This document shows positions 12,345 to 23,189 of a DNA stretch of 64,000 bases, in pieces; position 1 is the first letter of the stretch; each line of letters opens with the position of its first letter. The DNA comes from Imbricaverruca yamaguchii (taxonomy: Eukaryota > Arthropoda > Thecostraca > Neoverrucidae). Below the pieces are notes generated by a model, which saw nothing but the letters and a program-made list of their open reading frames with translations, made no database searches and was not told where the DNA came from. The position numbers and the translations under genes are program-made. Location of the stretch: positions 1,566,501 to 1,630,500 of the forward strand of contig JAOTOL010001646.1 of NCBI GenBank assembly GCA_034440575.1, written 5' to 3'.

Positions 12345-12349
<5 letters not shown>
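10639..12349. other. Non-repetitive, AT-richer stretch
   Basis: Several small open frames (for example 11119-11523 and 11557-11829 on +, 11337-11648 on -) lack recognisable domains. A donor-like GTGAGT at 11826 has no convincing upstream acceptor. Three GGGTCAGGA words at 11222-11302 form a short, degenerate repeat. Confidence 0.4.
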
Positions 12350-12399
<50 letters not shown>

Positions 12400-12426
12400 G
12401 CTGGGAGCATATGTATATATATATAC
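12350..12426. repeat. (AT)n microsatellite
   Basis: About 44 bp of pure AT (12350-12393) is followed after a short break by a second run of about 14 bp. Confidence 0.95.
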
Positions 12427-13197
12427 ACATATATCCTTTCTCCGTACATCCCCTCTCCATCAATATGTGTCTCCTTCATTCTCTCCCTACTTTTCCTCGC
12501 TCTCTGCCGTTTACCGTAAACTCTTTACGGCATGTTTTGCCCGTCGTACCTACTGTGTGTGACTGCATCGCCTGCCAAGCCACCCTGTAAGCCGCCGCCC
12601 ACGCTGTTCTGCGGTGGCTGGAGCTGCCCAGTGGATGGTCACGCTGTTCTGCAGCTAACGGCAATAACAAGAGGGCACTGGCTACAGCAGTAGCTAGGTG
12701 GTACGCGATCACTGATCCATAGAAGCGCGATCATTGCGGTCGCCAATCGTGCCGGTTCTAGGTGTGACGAGGTTTGTGCGCTCTCTATACCTTCCATCGC
12801 TCGCTGCGTGTGTCGTGCTTTGTCGGCACGCCGTGGGGCGACAACGTGGGCCTTCATTAGTCTGGGCGGACAAACGAAGGAAAGCTTTCTTCGTCGTCCC
12901 AGCATCTCAGCAGCTGCGCGTCCCTGTCACCTCATACGGCGACAGACCCCCGGAAACAACGGCAGCGCCTCTTCCCCACCGCCGGATAGAATCTGATCAG
13001 GCCACATCTGTGGGAGGGGGCAGGGGTCCGCAGCCACCGATATCGATCCGACTGCGGCACGATCGGCTCCGACACAGACGCGGTACTGGTCACGGTCTGC
13101 TGATCCGGCGGCGGGGGGAGGGTCACGGCGGTTGGACGGCCGACACCGGTCGGTCCCCCTAAACGGTGAAGGGGCCACGCGGTCGTGTCGTTCGACG
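12427..13197. other. Non-repetitive stretch, no gene supported
   Basis: Mixed composition, becoming GC-rich from 12950. Nothing recognised beyond short chance open frames. Confidence 0.4.
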
Positions 13198-13620
13198 GCC
13201 TGAGACCGGTGAGGCGGCCGACACCGGTCGTGTCGTCCCGCCCACCTGAGACACAGACAGGTGAAGGCGGCCGACACCGGTCGTGTCGTCCCGCCCACCT
13301 GAGACACAGACAGGTGAAGGCGGCCGACGCCGGTCGTGTCGTCTCGCCCACCTGAGACACAGGCCGGTGAAGGCGGCCGACGCCGGTCGTGTCGTCTCGC
13401 CCACCTGAGACACAGACAGGTGAAGGCGGCCGACGCCGGTCGTGTCGTCTCGCCCACCTGAGACACAGACAGGTGAAGGCGGCCGACGCCGGTCGTGTCG
13501 TCTCGCCCACCTGAGACACAGACAGGTGAAGGCGGCCGACACCGGTCGTGTCGTCTCGCCCACCTGAGACACCGGCCGGTGAAGGCGGCCGACACCGGTC
13601 GTGTCGTCTCGCCCACCTGG
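13198..13620. repeat. 53-bp minisatellite, about 8 copies
   Basis: Units are marked by CCTGAGACACAGACAGGTGA (13245, 13298 and so on), followed by AGGCGGCCGAC, the palindromic ACCGGT or the related GCCGGT, and CGTGTCGT. It is open in several frames on both strands because the unit lacks stop codons. Confidence 0.95.
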
Positions 13621-13720
13621 ACACCGACCGATGGAGGCGGCAGCGCCGGCGGCCAGTTACGCAACCGACGCTGGTGAGCAGCCGTCTAATTGGCGGAGGG
13701 TCGGCGAGCTGCTGAAGCCA

Positions 13721-13990
13721 GTGACCTCTAGCTCCGTAAGGCGGACACAGCCAGCGACCTCTAGCTCCGTAAGGCGGGTGCAGCCAGTGACCTCTAGCTC
13801 CATAAGGCGGGTGCAGCCAGTGACCTCTAGCTCCGTAAGGCGGACACAGCCAGCGACATCTAGCTCCGTAAGGCGGGTGCAGCCAGTGACCTCTAGCTCC
13901 GTAAGGCGGATACAGCCACTGACCTCTAGCTCCGTAAGCCGTGTGCTGTCAGTGACCTAGAGCTCCGTAAGGCGGATACAGCCGGTGACC
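13721..13990. repeat. 33-bp minisatellite, about 8 copies
   Basis: The unit carries AGTGACCTCTAGCTCCGTAA and GGCGGGTGCAGCC. The period is a multiple of three, so one frame reads as an 11-residue repeat (PVTSSSVRRTQ). There is no surrounding coding signal. Confidence 0.93.
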
Positions 13991-15046
13991 TGTAGGTTCG
14001 TAATCCGCATGAATCTGGAAGTCCTAGCGTGCGTCAGAGGAAATGTGTGTTTGAAGGTAGATTGCGTAATTGGGGCCGCTTTCCAGATCGCAATGCGCAT
14101 CTGAGTGATCATGGGCGGTGTTTGTTTATACCAGATAATGCTATCTTCCTCTGGATCTTTCTTTCTGCCGCTGGATTCTCACATCAACTTTGTCGTGGTG
14201 ATATTTCGAAAGTTTATTTTGATTCCTTTGCTCGTCCTGGGGTGTCTGGCATTCTGTCAATCTATATTTTTGCAAGTTCTTTGTTGCTGGTACATTTTCC
14301 AGATCGTATTAATTTGCATTCGCGCTGCAAACGAAATAATGTACACGATGTCAAGCGCTGCACAATAATAACCACAGCATTCTCCTCACTTGGATTGTCG
14401 GTGCGAACTTCGACGTTCGTCGCGAGCCCCCACAACCAATGGCTGTCTAGTTGGATTAAGTGTTACATACTGGCGTCACCATTATTAATGGCTCTCATCA
14501 AGCCTTGCTACTATTGTCCATTTGGCAGCCAGTTTGATATTTTTCATGAATAATGGATGAAGTTGTCTGAATGTCATTGTTGGACGGCTGCTGGATGACT
14601 TTTTCTCTCGAGCACAGCCCGAGTGGGTGAAAAGGGAAGGGGGCAATGGTTGAATGGGCACGACCCGACTGGCGTTCCATTGTCCCGGTCGTACTGCAGC
14701 CGCCTGTCTGTTCATCGCGCGATATATGAAGCTCGGATAAGTGAATAGTTGTAGCACTAAGTCCGCCGAGACTAGATGTTGCAACGAATGTTTCGGATGC
14801 TTGCTTTTATGGGTGTCGAATCTGTATGTATTTACACCCATGTACATGCCGTACTTTACGATGTCGTGCAACGGTAGCTTTTTGTCTCACTTTGAGAGCC
14901 TCCCTTGGCCGCATTTCGTCTCTGCGTGCTGTCGTCACGCGTTATTTCGAAGGCTCCCCCTGATCCATGCCCTTCGCACAGGCACCTTTACCCATGCTGG
15001 TCGCTCCATATGCATGCCTTCTGATCTATCTGTCTGTAATATCTTT
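13991..15046. other. AT-richer stretch, no gene supported
   Basis: The 14029-14553 frame is open for 174 codons on +, but its translation is rich in F, C, S and I with no domain I recognise and no paired splice sites. I treat it as noncoding with low certainty. Confidence 0.35.
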
Positions 15047-15115
15047 CATTCATTCATCCATTCATTCATTCATTCATTCATTCATTCATTCGTTCATTCA
15101 TTAACTCATCCATTC
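15047..15115. repeat. (ATTC)n microsatellite
   Basis: A tetranucleotide run of CATT steps, grading directly into the ATCC run on its right. The two probably share an origin through one point change. Confidence 0.95.
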
Positions 15116-15369
15116 ATCCATCCATCCATCCATCCATCCATCCATCCATCCATCCATCCATCCATCCATCCATCCATCCATCCATCCATCCATCCATCCA
15201 TCCATCCATCCATCCATCCATCCATCCATCCATCCATCCATCCATCCATCCATCCATCCATCCATCCATCCATCCATCCATCCATCCATCCATCCATCCA
15301 TCCATCCATCCATCCATCCATCCATCCATCCATCCATCCATCCATCCATCCATCCATCCATCCATCCAC
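15116..15369. repeat. (ATCC)n microsatellite, about 250 bp
   Basis: More than 60 uninterrupted CATC steps. The purity implies recent slippage. Confidence 0.99.
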
Positions 15370-15408
15370 CCTCCAGTCCGCCGTTCTCTGTTGCACGGTT
15401 GCCGGCCG

Positions 15409-16690
15409 CCCAGCCGTCTGCTCTCCACCGTACCCTGTATGTACCCGCCAGTCCAGCCGTCTGCTCTCCACCGTACCCTGTATGTACCCGCCAGTCCAGC
15501 CGTCTGCTCGCCACCGTACCCTGTATGTACCCGCCAGTCCAGCCGTCTGCTCGCCACCGTACCCTGTATGTACCCGCCAGTCCAGCCCTCTGCTCTCCAC
15601 CGTGCCCTGTATGTACCCGCCAGTCCAGCCGTCTGCTCTCCACCGTACCCTGTATGTACCCGCCAGTCCAGCCGTCTGCTCTCCACCGTACCCTGTATGT
15701 ACATCCAGCCGTCTGCTCTCCACCGTACCCTGTATGTACCCGCCAGTCCAGCCGTCTGCTCTCCACCGTACCCTGTATGTACCCGCCAGTCCAGCCGTCT
15801 GCTCTCCACCGTACCCTGTATGTACCCGCCAGTCCAGCCGTCTGCTCTCCACCGTACCCTGTATGTACCCGCCAGTCCAGCCGTCTGCTCTCCACCGTAC
15901 CCTGTATGTACCCGCCAGTCCAGCCGTCTGCTCTCCACCGCTCCCTGTATGTACCCGCCAGTCCAGCCGTCTGCTCTCCACCGCTCCCTGTATGTACCCG
16001 CCAGTCCAGCCATCTGCTCTCCACCCCCCTGTATGTACCCGCCAGTCCAGCCGTCTGCTCTCCACCGTACCCTGTATGTACCCGCCAGTCCAGTCCTTAT
16101 GTACCCGCCAGTCCACCCCATCTGCTCTCCACCGTACCCTGTATGTACCCGCCAGTCCAGCCGTCTGCTCTCCACCGCTCCCTGTATGTACCCGCCAGTC
16201 CAGCCGTCGTCTCCCCGTACCCTGAGCTCCACCGCTACCCTGTATGTACCCGCCAGTCCAGCCGTCTGCTCTCCACCGTACCCTGTATGTACCCGCCAGT
16301 CCAGCCGTCTGCTCTCCACCGCTCCCTGTATGTACCCGCCAGTCCAGCCGTCTGCTCTCCACCGCTCCCTGTATGTACCCGCCAGTCCAGCCGTCTGCTC
16401 TCCACCGCTCCCTGTATGTACCCGCCAGTCCAGCCGTCTGCTCTCCACCGTACCCTGTATGTACCCGCCAGTCCAGCCGTCTGCTCGCCACCGCACCCTG
16501 TATGTACCCGCCAGTCCAGCCGTCTGCTCTCCACCGTACCCTGTATGTACCCGCCAGTCCAGCCGTCTGTCTGTCTCCACCGCTCCATGTATGTACCCGC
16601 CAGTCCAGCCGTCTGCTCTCCACCGTACCCTGTATGTACCCGCCAGTCCAGCCGTCTGCTCGCCACCGTACCCTGTATGTACCCGCCAGT
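15409..16690. repeat. 43-bp minisatellite, about 29 copies
   Basis: The unit contains AGCCGTCTGCTCTCCACCG and TACCCTGTATGTACCCGCC. Most copies differ at one or two bases (GTACC versus GCTCC, TCTCC versus TCGCC), and a few are shortened (near 15705, 16025, 16090 and 16210). It lies 40 bp from the ATCC tract. Because 43 is not a multiple of three and no frame has a stop, open frames of about 500 codons occur in several frames. Confidence 0.97.
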
Positions 16691-17248
16691 CCGCTGTTTG
16701 CTGCACGGTTTCCGCCCGCCAGCCGCACGCCGCGGCGCGCTATTGTTCAGTGATACCGTGATAGGTCCGACCTACACCCCCCGGCGCAGCCCACTACACG
16801 CAGACCGGGTCGGCCGGGCGGGGCAGTGCTAAAGCAATGGCTCAGCAATGGCTTTTATGCTGCTAGAAATTGGGCATACAGACTTCACGAACGCACATTG
16901 AGAACTCACCATGTCGATGCTTCACAAAGAATGCATCACTGCGGGTGGGTCGGCGGTCTCGATCTTCTGAGGATTCGTACAGAAAAAGCAGCCGGGCTTC
17001 GCCGTGCGACCCGGTGGTGGCGGCCGGGCTTCGCCGTGTCACCCGGTGGTGGCGGCGGTGCCGCTGCTGGAGCGCGTCCATTGTTCTCACGGTGACCTTT
17101 GGTGCGCACGTTGGACGAACCGCTGCCGTGGACAGGAAGGCACCGTGTGCTCGCGGGCCGCAGGCTGGTGTCTGGCGGAGCGGTGTCTGCCCCGACTGCG
17201 CGGGTAGGTCGGCAGGTCGGCGACAAAAGGTCCACGGAGCATCCCGCA
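16691..17248. other. Spacer with a 33-bp duplication
   Basis: A segment with GCCGGGCTTCGCCGTG is repeated twice at about 16990-17055. The rest is unrecognised. Confidence 0.5.
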
Positions 17249-17578
17249 TAATGTCAGCACAGACAGGAGTACAGGTCTGGTGGAGCAGTGTCGGCCACTT
17301 CAGCGAGCCTGGCCTCTGTATTGTGCTCGTAATGTCAACACAGACAGATATCCGGGTCTGGTGGAGTAGTGTCGGCCACTTCAGCGAAGCCTGGCCTCTG
17401 TATTGTGCTCGTAATGTCAGCACAGACAAAAGTTCAGGTCTGGTGGAGTAGTGTCGGCTACTTTAGCGAAGCCCGGCCTCTGTATTGTGCTCGTAATGTC
17501 AGCACGGACAGATATCCGGGTCTGGTGGAGTAGTGTCGGCCACTTCAGCGAAGCCCGGCCTCTGTGTTGTGCTCGACG
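17249..17578. repeat. 82-bp tandem repeat, four copies
   Basis: Units begin near GTCAGCACAGACAG at about 17250, 17332, 17414 and 17496 and share GGTCTGGTGGAGTAGTGTCG and CCTCTGTATTGTGCTCG. Divergence between copies is about 5-12% by eye. Confidence 0.93.
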
Positions 17579-18599
17579 TATGCTGCACTCGCGTGTGGCG
17601 GGGGATGGAATTATGACATCAGTGGGAAAAACACCACCGCAACAGGTGCAGCAGCTTTCCGGGCAGTCGCACAGCGAGGTTGGGATTGGGATAAGGAGTA
17701 CTGACGAACAGTACCCAGTGGGATGTTTTGTTTGGGTGGATTACCGTAGGCGGATTGAGGTAGAGTGGAGATGACATGCTCTGCGTTTTAAACAGACTCA
17801 GTAATGAACCCCACTTTATTCTACCAAATCGTGTTCCACAAAGCAGGACATCACGTGCAGCGTCCATATTCTCCCTGCTGGAGCTGTGCTATGGAACAAG
17901 TGTCAAACCCAAAAACATAACCCGGTGTATAACGATACAGTGAAAAGGTAGGGAATTCAGAACATTGTAAATCAGAGAATGCAACACTTTGAGAATGAAG
18001 CTCCATGCACGGTTCACGCTCATGTTGTAGATTTATGGTAGGTACGGCTTTGGTACTCATAAACATATCGGAAGCGATATGGCCGTGTCGGTGGGTCTGC
18101 TGCGGTTGATTTTTTTCCGATACCTGATGTCTGGTAACTCGTAACGCTGGGCTTCCGACATCGCTCGGAATTAGTGCAGAGTGAAAAATGGAACAATGGC
18201 GTCACAGATGACCACGAACAAGTAAGACGATAATATAGCCTTGCCTCTATAAGGCCATCTTGTCCGTGCTGTGTTCTATCGCTTCCTGATAGTCTTGCTT
18301 GCCCCTATAAGGCTATTTTGTCCGTACTGTGATCTATCGCTTCCTGATGCTCCTACTCACGCCATGAAGAGAGTTAGTACTGACGACCGTGGAACTTATT
18401 TCCTCTCTCAGCCTGTCGTCACCAAAAGGCAAATGGACAATTTCTAGTCAGCATATAACTCGAGCCTCTAAAAACAAACGTATTGTGTGCGAAATGCATG
18501 CAGTAGTTGTAGATCAACAAATTGAGCGGCAGGAGTAAACGGCGCAATGGTTGTTTCGACAGCGGTTCCGAACTGTGTCTGAGCAACTGTCGCCAACTG
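17579..18599. other. Unique stretch with a 62-bp duplication
   Basis: At about 18234-18297 and 18298-18355 a segment containing TATAAGGC, TTTGTCCG or CTTGTCCG, and TCTATCGCTTCCTGAT is present twice. No exon was found, although an upstream exon of the gene must exist somewhere to the left. Confidence 0.5.
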
Positions 18600-18960
18600 C
18601 CGTGCGACTTGGCGTCGAACCCAACTCGGCCCAACCCAGCACAACCAAACACAATCAGACTCATCCAGTCCCGACTCGACCCAGCTCGACCTGCTCAGAC
18701 CCGACCCGACTCGACCTGTTCCGATCCGACCCAGCTGGACCTGTTCCAGCCCAACCCAACTGGACTCGTTCCGACCCCACCGAATTCGATCTGTCCCGGC
18801 CCGATCCAACTCGACCTGTCCCGGCCCGATCCAACTCGACCTGGCCCGACACGATGCGATCCGATGAAACCCGGCCCAGAACAGCACAGCTCACCACCAT
18901 GCGCCCAAACTCGCCCTGCCCCGCCCCGCCCCGCCCCGCCCCGACCCGACCCGACCTGAC
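18600..18960. repeat. Degenerate GACCC/CCCCG pentamer-rich tract
   Basis: A long run of imperfect words such as CGACCCGACTCGACC and CGGCCCGATCCAACTCGACC ends in (CCCCG)n and (ACCCG)n steps at 18915-18960, 27 bp before the exon acceptor. It is C-rich on the + strand and may lengthen the pyrimidine tract upstream of the exon. Confidence 0.8.
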
Positions 18961-18986
18961 CTGACCGGACCGCCTCTCGTTTGCAG

Positions 18987-19155
18987 CCGAGAGCGACCTG
19001 TCGACGTTCAGCCAGCGGACGGACCACTTCGCCAGCGGCGATGTTGGACAGCGCGACCTGTTCACGGCCGAGACGCGGCCCGACCTGGTGCGGCGCCTGT
19101 ACGACGGCGCCGTGCTCAGTCCGGTGGTGGTGCTCCGCCAGCTGGACGCGTTCAG
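18987..19155 (+). CDS. Internal exon 1 of an unidentified split gene
   Basis: This 169-bp exon follows the acceptor CGCCTCTCGTTTGCAG and ends at TTCAG before the donor GTCAGT. It begins with two bases of a split codon, then reads 55 codons starting ESDLSTFSQRTDHF, continuing through QRDLFTAETRPDLVRRLYDG and ending VVVLRQLDAF, and leaves two bases (AG) for the next exon. Codons strongly prefer C or G at the third position, unlike the surrounding intron. The exon at 30742 supplies the one base needed to complete an Arg codon. I do not recognise the domain, and no membrane segment or signal peptide is visible. The missing upstream exon must end with one base of a codon. A second copy of the donor-like CAGGTCAGTGTGCT lies 19 bp downstream. 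Exon status rests on splice sites, phase and codon bias, not on a family match. Confidence 0.7.
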
Positions 19156-19536
19156 GTCAGTGTGCTGTGGTCAGGTCAGTGTGCTCCTCTCGTGCAGCCT
19201 CGGACTAACGCGGCTCTGGATATATGCAGGTGTGCGTGGCCCGTCAATTGGATGTCCTCGGGTGATGGTGGCCTTCCAGCCGAACACGTTGGCATTGATA
19301 CGGCACTGGTGTTCCACCATTGTTGCATTGATACGGATCGACCTTCAGGTGTTCCGCCATTATTGATACGGTACTCTAATTAGATAGGTTCAGGTGGGTG
19401 TGCTATGCCACCCGGACACCCTCAGGCGGACCTGTTGGGCCAGCTGCCGGCGTGAATGTGCGTGATCGCCTGCCTTCTGGTGTGTGTTCTTCCTGGAAGC
19501 CTTCCGGTGGGTTTGCTCCCACAACTGAACTTCTAG
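19156..19536 (+). other. Start of the 11.6-kb intron
   Basis: Intron sequence. The donor-like word TTCAGGTGGGTGTGCT at about 19389 resembles the exon's own donor. No further exon was recognised. Confidence 0.55.
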
Positions 19537-19690
19537 TTGGTGTGTTCCACCAACTGAACACCTAGTTGAGTGTTCCACCAACTGAACACCTAGTTGAGTG
19601 TTCCACCAACTGAACACCTTCTAGTTGAGTGTTTTGAGTGTTCCACCAACTGAACACCTAGTTGGCGTGCTCCACCAACTGAACATCCTC
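19537..19690. repeat. 28-bp tandem repeat, about five copies
   Basis: The unit is TGTTCCACCAACTGAACACC plus TAGTTGAG. Each unit holds a short internal inverted pair (AGTTGG/CCAACT), so adjacent units can pair. Confidence 0.9.
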
Positions 19691-20108
19691 AGGCATGCGC
19701 GAAGCACGCTGGTTTGCGGAGAGGGCTGTGTCGTGCCGGAACCCCCTCGCGGCTTTCTGGCTGGCCTTGGCGCAAATCAACACTGATGATTTTGAGGGTA
19801 TTCTCCTCGCAGCAGGTACAAATATGCACTGCCAATTTACAGCATGTTGCTCAGGTTCATGGCGCTGGTTTATTTACAAGCTCTTTTATGGATTGTGCCT
19901 TTCTCGCAACATCAGCTGCACAGCCGTCAAATGTATATGCACCATGCATGCGTGTTGGTGGTGTTGTCCGCTGAAGTTATTTTTGTATGTTATAAAATAT
20001 GCCCTGTCTCGCACTGGCTATCATTGATCTCCGCCATCTTACTTAGCCAGTTGTCGTGCTCTCATTCACCCCGTGTACCGCACTAGAAATCCTGCAGTCG
20101 CCTCCGCT
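19691..20108 (+). other. Intron, no feature recognised
   Basis: AT-richer intron sequence. The open frame at 19695-20027 has no recognisable motif. Confidence 0.5.
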
Positions 20109-20530
20109 TTCAGGTGGGTGTGCTCCTCTAGGGTGGTGCTCAGGTGAATGCATTCCTCCAGAATGGTGCTCAGGTGGGTGTGCTCCTCGAGGATGGTGCT
20201 CAGGTGTGTTTGGATGGGTGTTCTCAGTCAGGATGGTGTCAAAGTGTGTTCGAGTGGGTGTGCTCCTCCAGGATGGTGCTCAGACGTGTTCGGGTGGGTG
20301 TGCTCCCAGTATGGTGCTCAGGTGTGTTCGGGTGGGTGTGCTCCCAGTATGGTGCTCAGGTGTGTTCGGGTGGATGTACTCCTCCAGGATGGTGATCAGG
20401 TATGTTCGGGTGGGTGTACTCCTCTAGGATGGTGCTCAGGTGTGTTCGGGTGGATGTACTCCTCCAGGATGGTGATCAGGTATGTTCGGGTGGGTGTACT
20501 CCTCTAGGATGGTGCTCAGGTGTGTTCGCC
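20109..20530. repeat. 40-bp minisatellite, about 10 copies
   Basis: The unit contains GGATGGTGCTCAGGTGTG and TTCGGGTGGGTGTGCTCC. The first copies carry CAGGTGGGTGTGCTCCTC, close to a consensus 5' splice site and to the exon donor 950 bp upstream. Confidence 0.92.
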
Positions 20531-21611
20531 GTCAGCGTCTCACGTCCAGATGGATGCACGCCGCCCGGAGCACTCAAGCCGTTCTACGCTATCGCCTTAA
20601 TGAAATAGTGATTCATAGATTAAGTAGTGCAATTATCGACGGTCTGCTACTTCGGTGGATCCCTGTGCAACCGCAGCACGAGGTGCTACGATGTTGAAGA
20701 TAAGTGTTCATGGGCCGATCAATAACGATTGGCTATTCCAAGAACTCATTGCGATCGTCATCGGTGCTACTACAGGCAGTGTGGTCAAGGTCACATGCCC
20801 CTGATGCCTAAATCCGGTGCCTAAATGCGTGGTTGTGTAGATTACAGTTTGTGTTTGGTGATCAAAACATAGCACATAGCTACCAATTATGGTGTGTTAA
20901 TTCCGCATGCGCCCGTTTGTCAATACGTGCGGAGAAGCGTGTGTGAATGCCGGTTAAGCAACCACGGCTGCCGGTGGGTACCTAGTTAATTATGGTAACA
21001 AATTCCTTTCTTGAGGCGAAGAAGTGGGACTTTAGTCAAGTAGTGTGGCCTTTATATTAGCTTTTCCCATTTGTCGTCTAACGGCAGGGTGACAAAGCAT
21101 GCTCTCACTTTGTTCAGGTTTTACGTTGAAGCTCTGGTGAGATTTTACCTGCCTGCCTGAGACAGCGGAGGTGCTGTTCCGTGCTCCCGATGGCAGAATC
21201 TGGAGCATACCGCTGCCAAATTGGCGCCACTCAGCGGCCCGATTTGGTGAGGACCCTGCCTCGGCCGGGACCGTTTCGGAGGGCGCCGAGGCCCGGCCGC
21301 CCCATGTCTGGCGCGGCTCCGTGGAGGCCGCGCGTGGCGAGCGCCGCACGACGGTATCGGGCGGCAGATAGGGCCGAGCTGGGTGGTCTCGCCGGTCCGC
21401 CCAGTGTACACATGTGGTCGGCGGGACGGCCGCGCTATCGTGACCGACGACGCCGATGTCTCGCGGCGATCCGACGGACCTGGCCGGCCGTCCGTCCGCC
21501 ACTGCTCTCTCGAACCGCTGGCATTTCCTCGACACGAGGTGCCTCCATGGTGAGGCGCGGCAGGCGCGAGTCGGCACGGGCCACACCTCTGTCAGTGATG
21601 TGGGGTTGACG
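20531..21611 (+). other. Intron, AT-richer then GC-rich
   Basis: No exon or element was recognised. Open frames at 21145-21609 on both strands overlap GC-rich sequence without splice support. Confidence 0.45.
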
Positions 21612-21765
21612 GCCGTTGGCGGGTGCCGGTGGTCTGTGCCTGTCCCAACCGAAAGGTTGTGCGTTCGAATCCCACACCCGTCGCAACTTTTCGCCCGCGA
21701 CCGTTCGAGGTGAGAGATTGCCGACGCCGCGTGACCCGACAGTCGACGCGTCGTGGAACCGATAG
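21612..21765 (+). mobile_element. Diverged tRNA-derived SINE (copy 2)
   Basis: This matches the SINE family in order: CCGAAAGGTTGTGCGTTCGA with the B-box-like GCGTTCGAATCC, then TTTTCGCCCGCGACCG, TGAGAGATTG, CCGACGCCGCGTGAC and TCGTGGAACC. The upstream A-box half is poorly conserved and the copy has drifted to higher GC, so it is probably an old insertion. No target-site duplication was identified. Confidence 0.6.
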
Positions 21766-22374
21766 CCGCCGCTGGGACAGGCGGCGGTGTTTGCTCACCG
21801 GGTGTGTATGTGGCTCACCGGTTTGCTCGCCGGGTGTGTGTAGTGTGCTGGAATCGCCCCCGCCGCAGAGTGTACACAGTGCTATCGTGCTGACTGCGTG
21901 GCTCCCACGGCGCCTCACTGTGCGCCTCACGGCCCCAGCGCCCGACCGTCGAGGTGATCTCGTATGGGGAACGACGCTTCGGCTCTCGGCAGCTACGACG
22001 GAGATGCCACACCACATGTGGGCTGCAAATGCACCAGTTGAAGACGCGAAGCTAGCCAATTGTCTGATCAGCTGTGGAGAGGTGTCCCATTTCTGAGTTT
22101 GATAGTCCCAACTGCGCGATGGCGTGCCTCCTATGTTGCGGAGCTACAGGACACCTGCAAGCCACCCGTCCGTGTGCAAGGTAGCGCATAACCAAGGTCC
22201 TGCCGCCGCGAGTCGTGCAAGAGTGCGCAGGTAAATGACGCAGAGGTGGGTAGTGTTCGGATCGGTTGACGACCTGTCGTCCCACTTCAGGCTCTGCTGT
22301 CTCCGGTCAATTTATCCACTGATCCGATGTCAGTCCGTCTCGGAGTAATCGCCGGTGGCCGTAGTAATTGCTCG
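21766..22374 (+). other. Intron, no feature recognised
   Basis: A short CACCGGGTGTGT-type word occurs twice at 21798-21840. Otherwise unremarkable. Confidence 0.45.
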
Positions 22375-22575
22375 GTAGTAATTACCGGCTGTCGATTGAT
22401 CACTCGGTGGTAGTTATTGGCCGCCGACTGATCACTCGGTGGAAATTATTGGCCGCAGGTAATCGGTCGGTGGTAAGTATTGGCCTCCGACTAATCACTC
22501 GATGGTGATTATTGGTCCCCGGTTAAGCACTCGGTGGTAATTATTGGCCGCCGACTAATCGGTCGATGGTAAGTA
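22375..22575. repeat. 32-bp tandem repeat, about six copies
   Basis: The unit contains TAATTATTGGCCGCCGAC and TAATCACTCGGTGG. Copies are diverged at several positions, so this is an older array than its neighbours. Confidence 0.88.
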
Positions 22576-22974
22576 CCGACTGGAGTCAGGTATTGCTTGC
22601 TTTCATTGGCAATAATTTTATGACTGAGCTTATACTACGAACAGTACACAAGTATGCCGATGGGCAAGGACATCGATGCAGACTTTTGACAGTGAAATTA
22701 GGAATGCCTGCACAATTGTCATCATTATTACGAACTGCGCAATGAATGGACAGCTTACCGCAACTTTGCAATCCTTTCCTCTGGTAGACAGTACACTTAC
22801 CGCCTTCACCATGAACATTCTCAACAATAGCACGTTTGTAATCGGTACGTGACTTGGTGATTTTCCCACATATTTTCCTTCCTTATCAAAGGCAACCACA
22901 TGCATGTAGAATAATCTTTGTGGTGTTGCACATAGCCAATTCACCTCTCCCAGTTCATCTGGTGCACGGTACTT
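22576..22974 (+). other. Intron, no gene supported
   Basis: The minus-strand frame through this stretch is open for about 118 codons and contains GTAAGT and GTAAGC words, but no acceptor or domain backs it. Confidence 0.4.
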
Positions 22975-23140
22975 GACTTCCCCCAATATATCTGCTACAC
23001 GGTAATTTACCTCCCTTAGTTCATTTGCTACACGGTAATTTACCTCCCCAGTTCATCTGTTACGCGGTAATTTACCTCCCCCAGTTATTGCTACACGGTA
23101 ATTTACCTCCCCCGTTAATTTGCTACACGGTATTGTTGGC
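22975..23140. repeat. 33-34-bp tandem repeat, about five copies
   Basis: The unit contains CTACACGGTAATTTACCTCC and a C/T-rich linker with AGTTCATTTG. Spacing varies by one or two bases. Confidence 0.88.
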
Positions 23141-23189
23141 TGTGGTGTTGCTCTCTACAAACTCGACACCCACTCGGCTGGTCACAGAC

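Noticed and set aside
15101..16832. Open frames of 450-540 codons on both strands
   Set aside because: Produced by the ATCC microsatellite and the 43-bp array. No start, splice or domain evidence.
22586..22986. Minus-strand frame with GTAAGT and GTAAGC words
   Set aside because: No upstream acceptor with a pyrimidine tract, the frame is interrupted in the alternative reading, and no domain is recognised.
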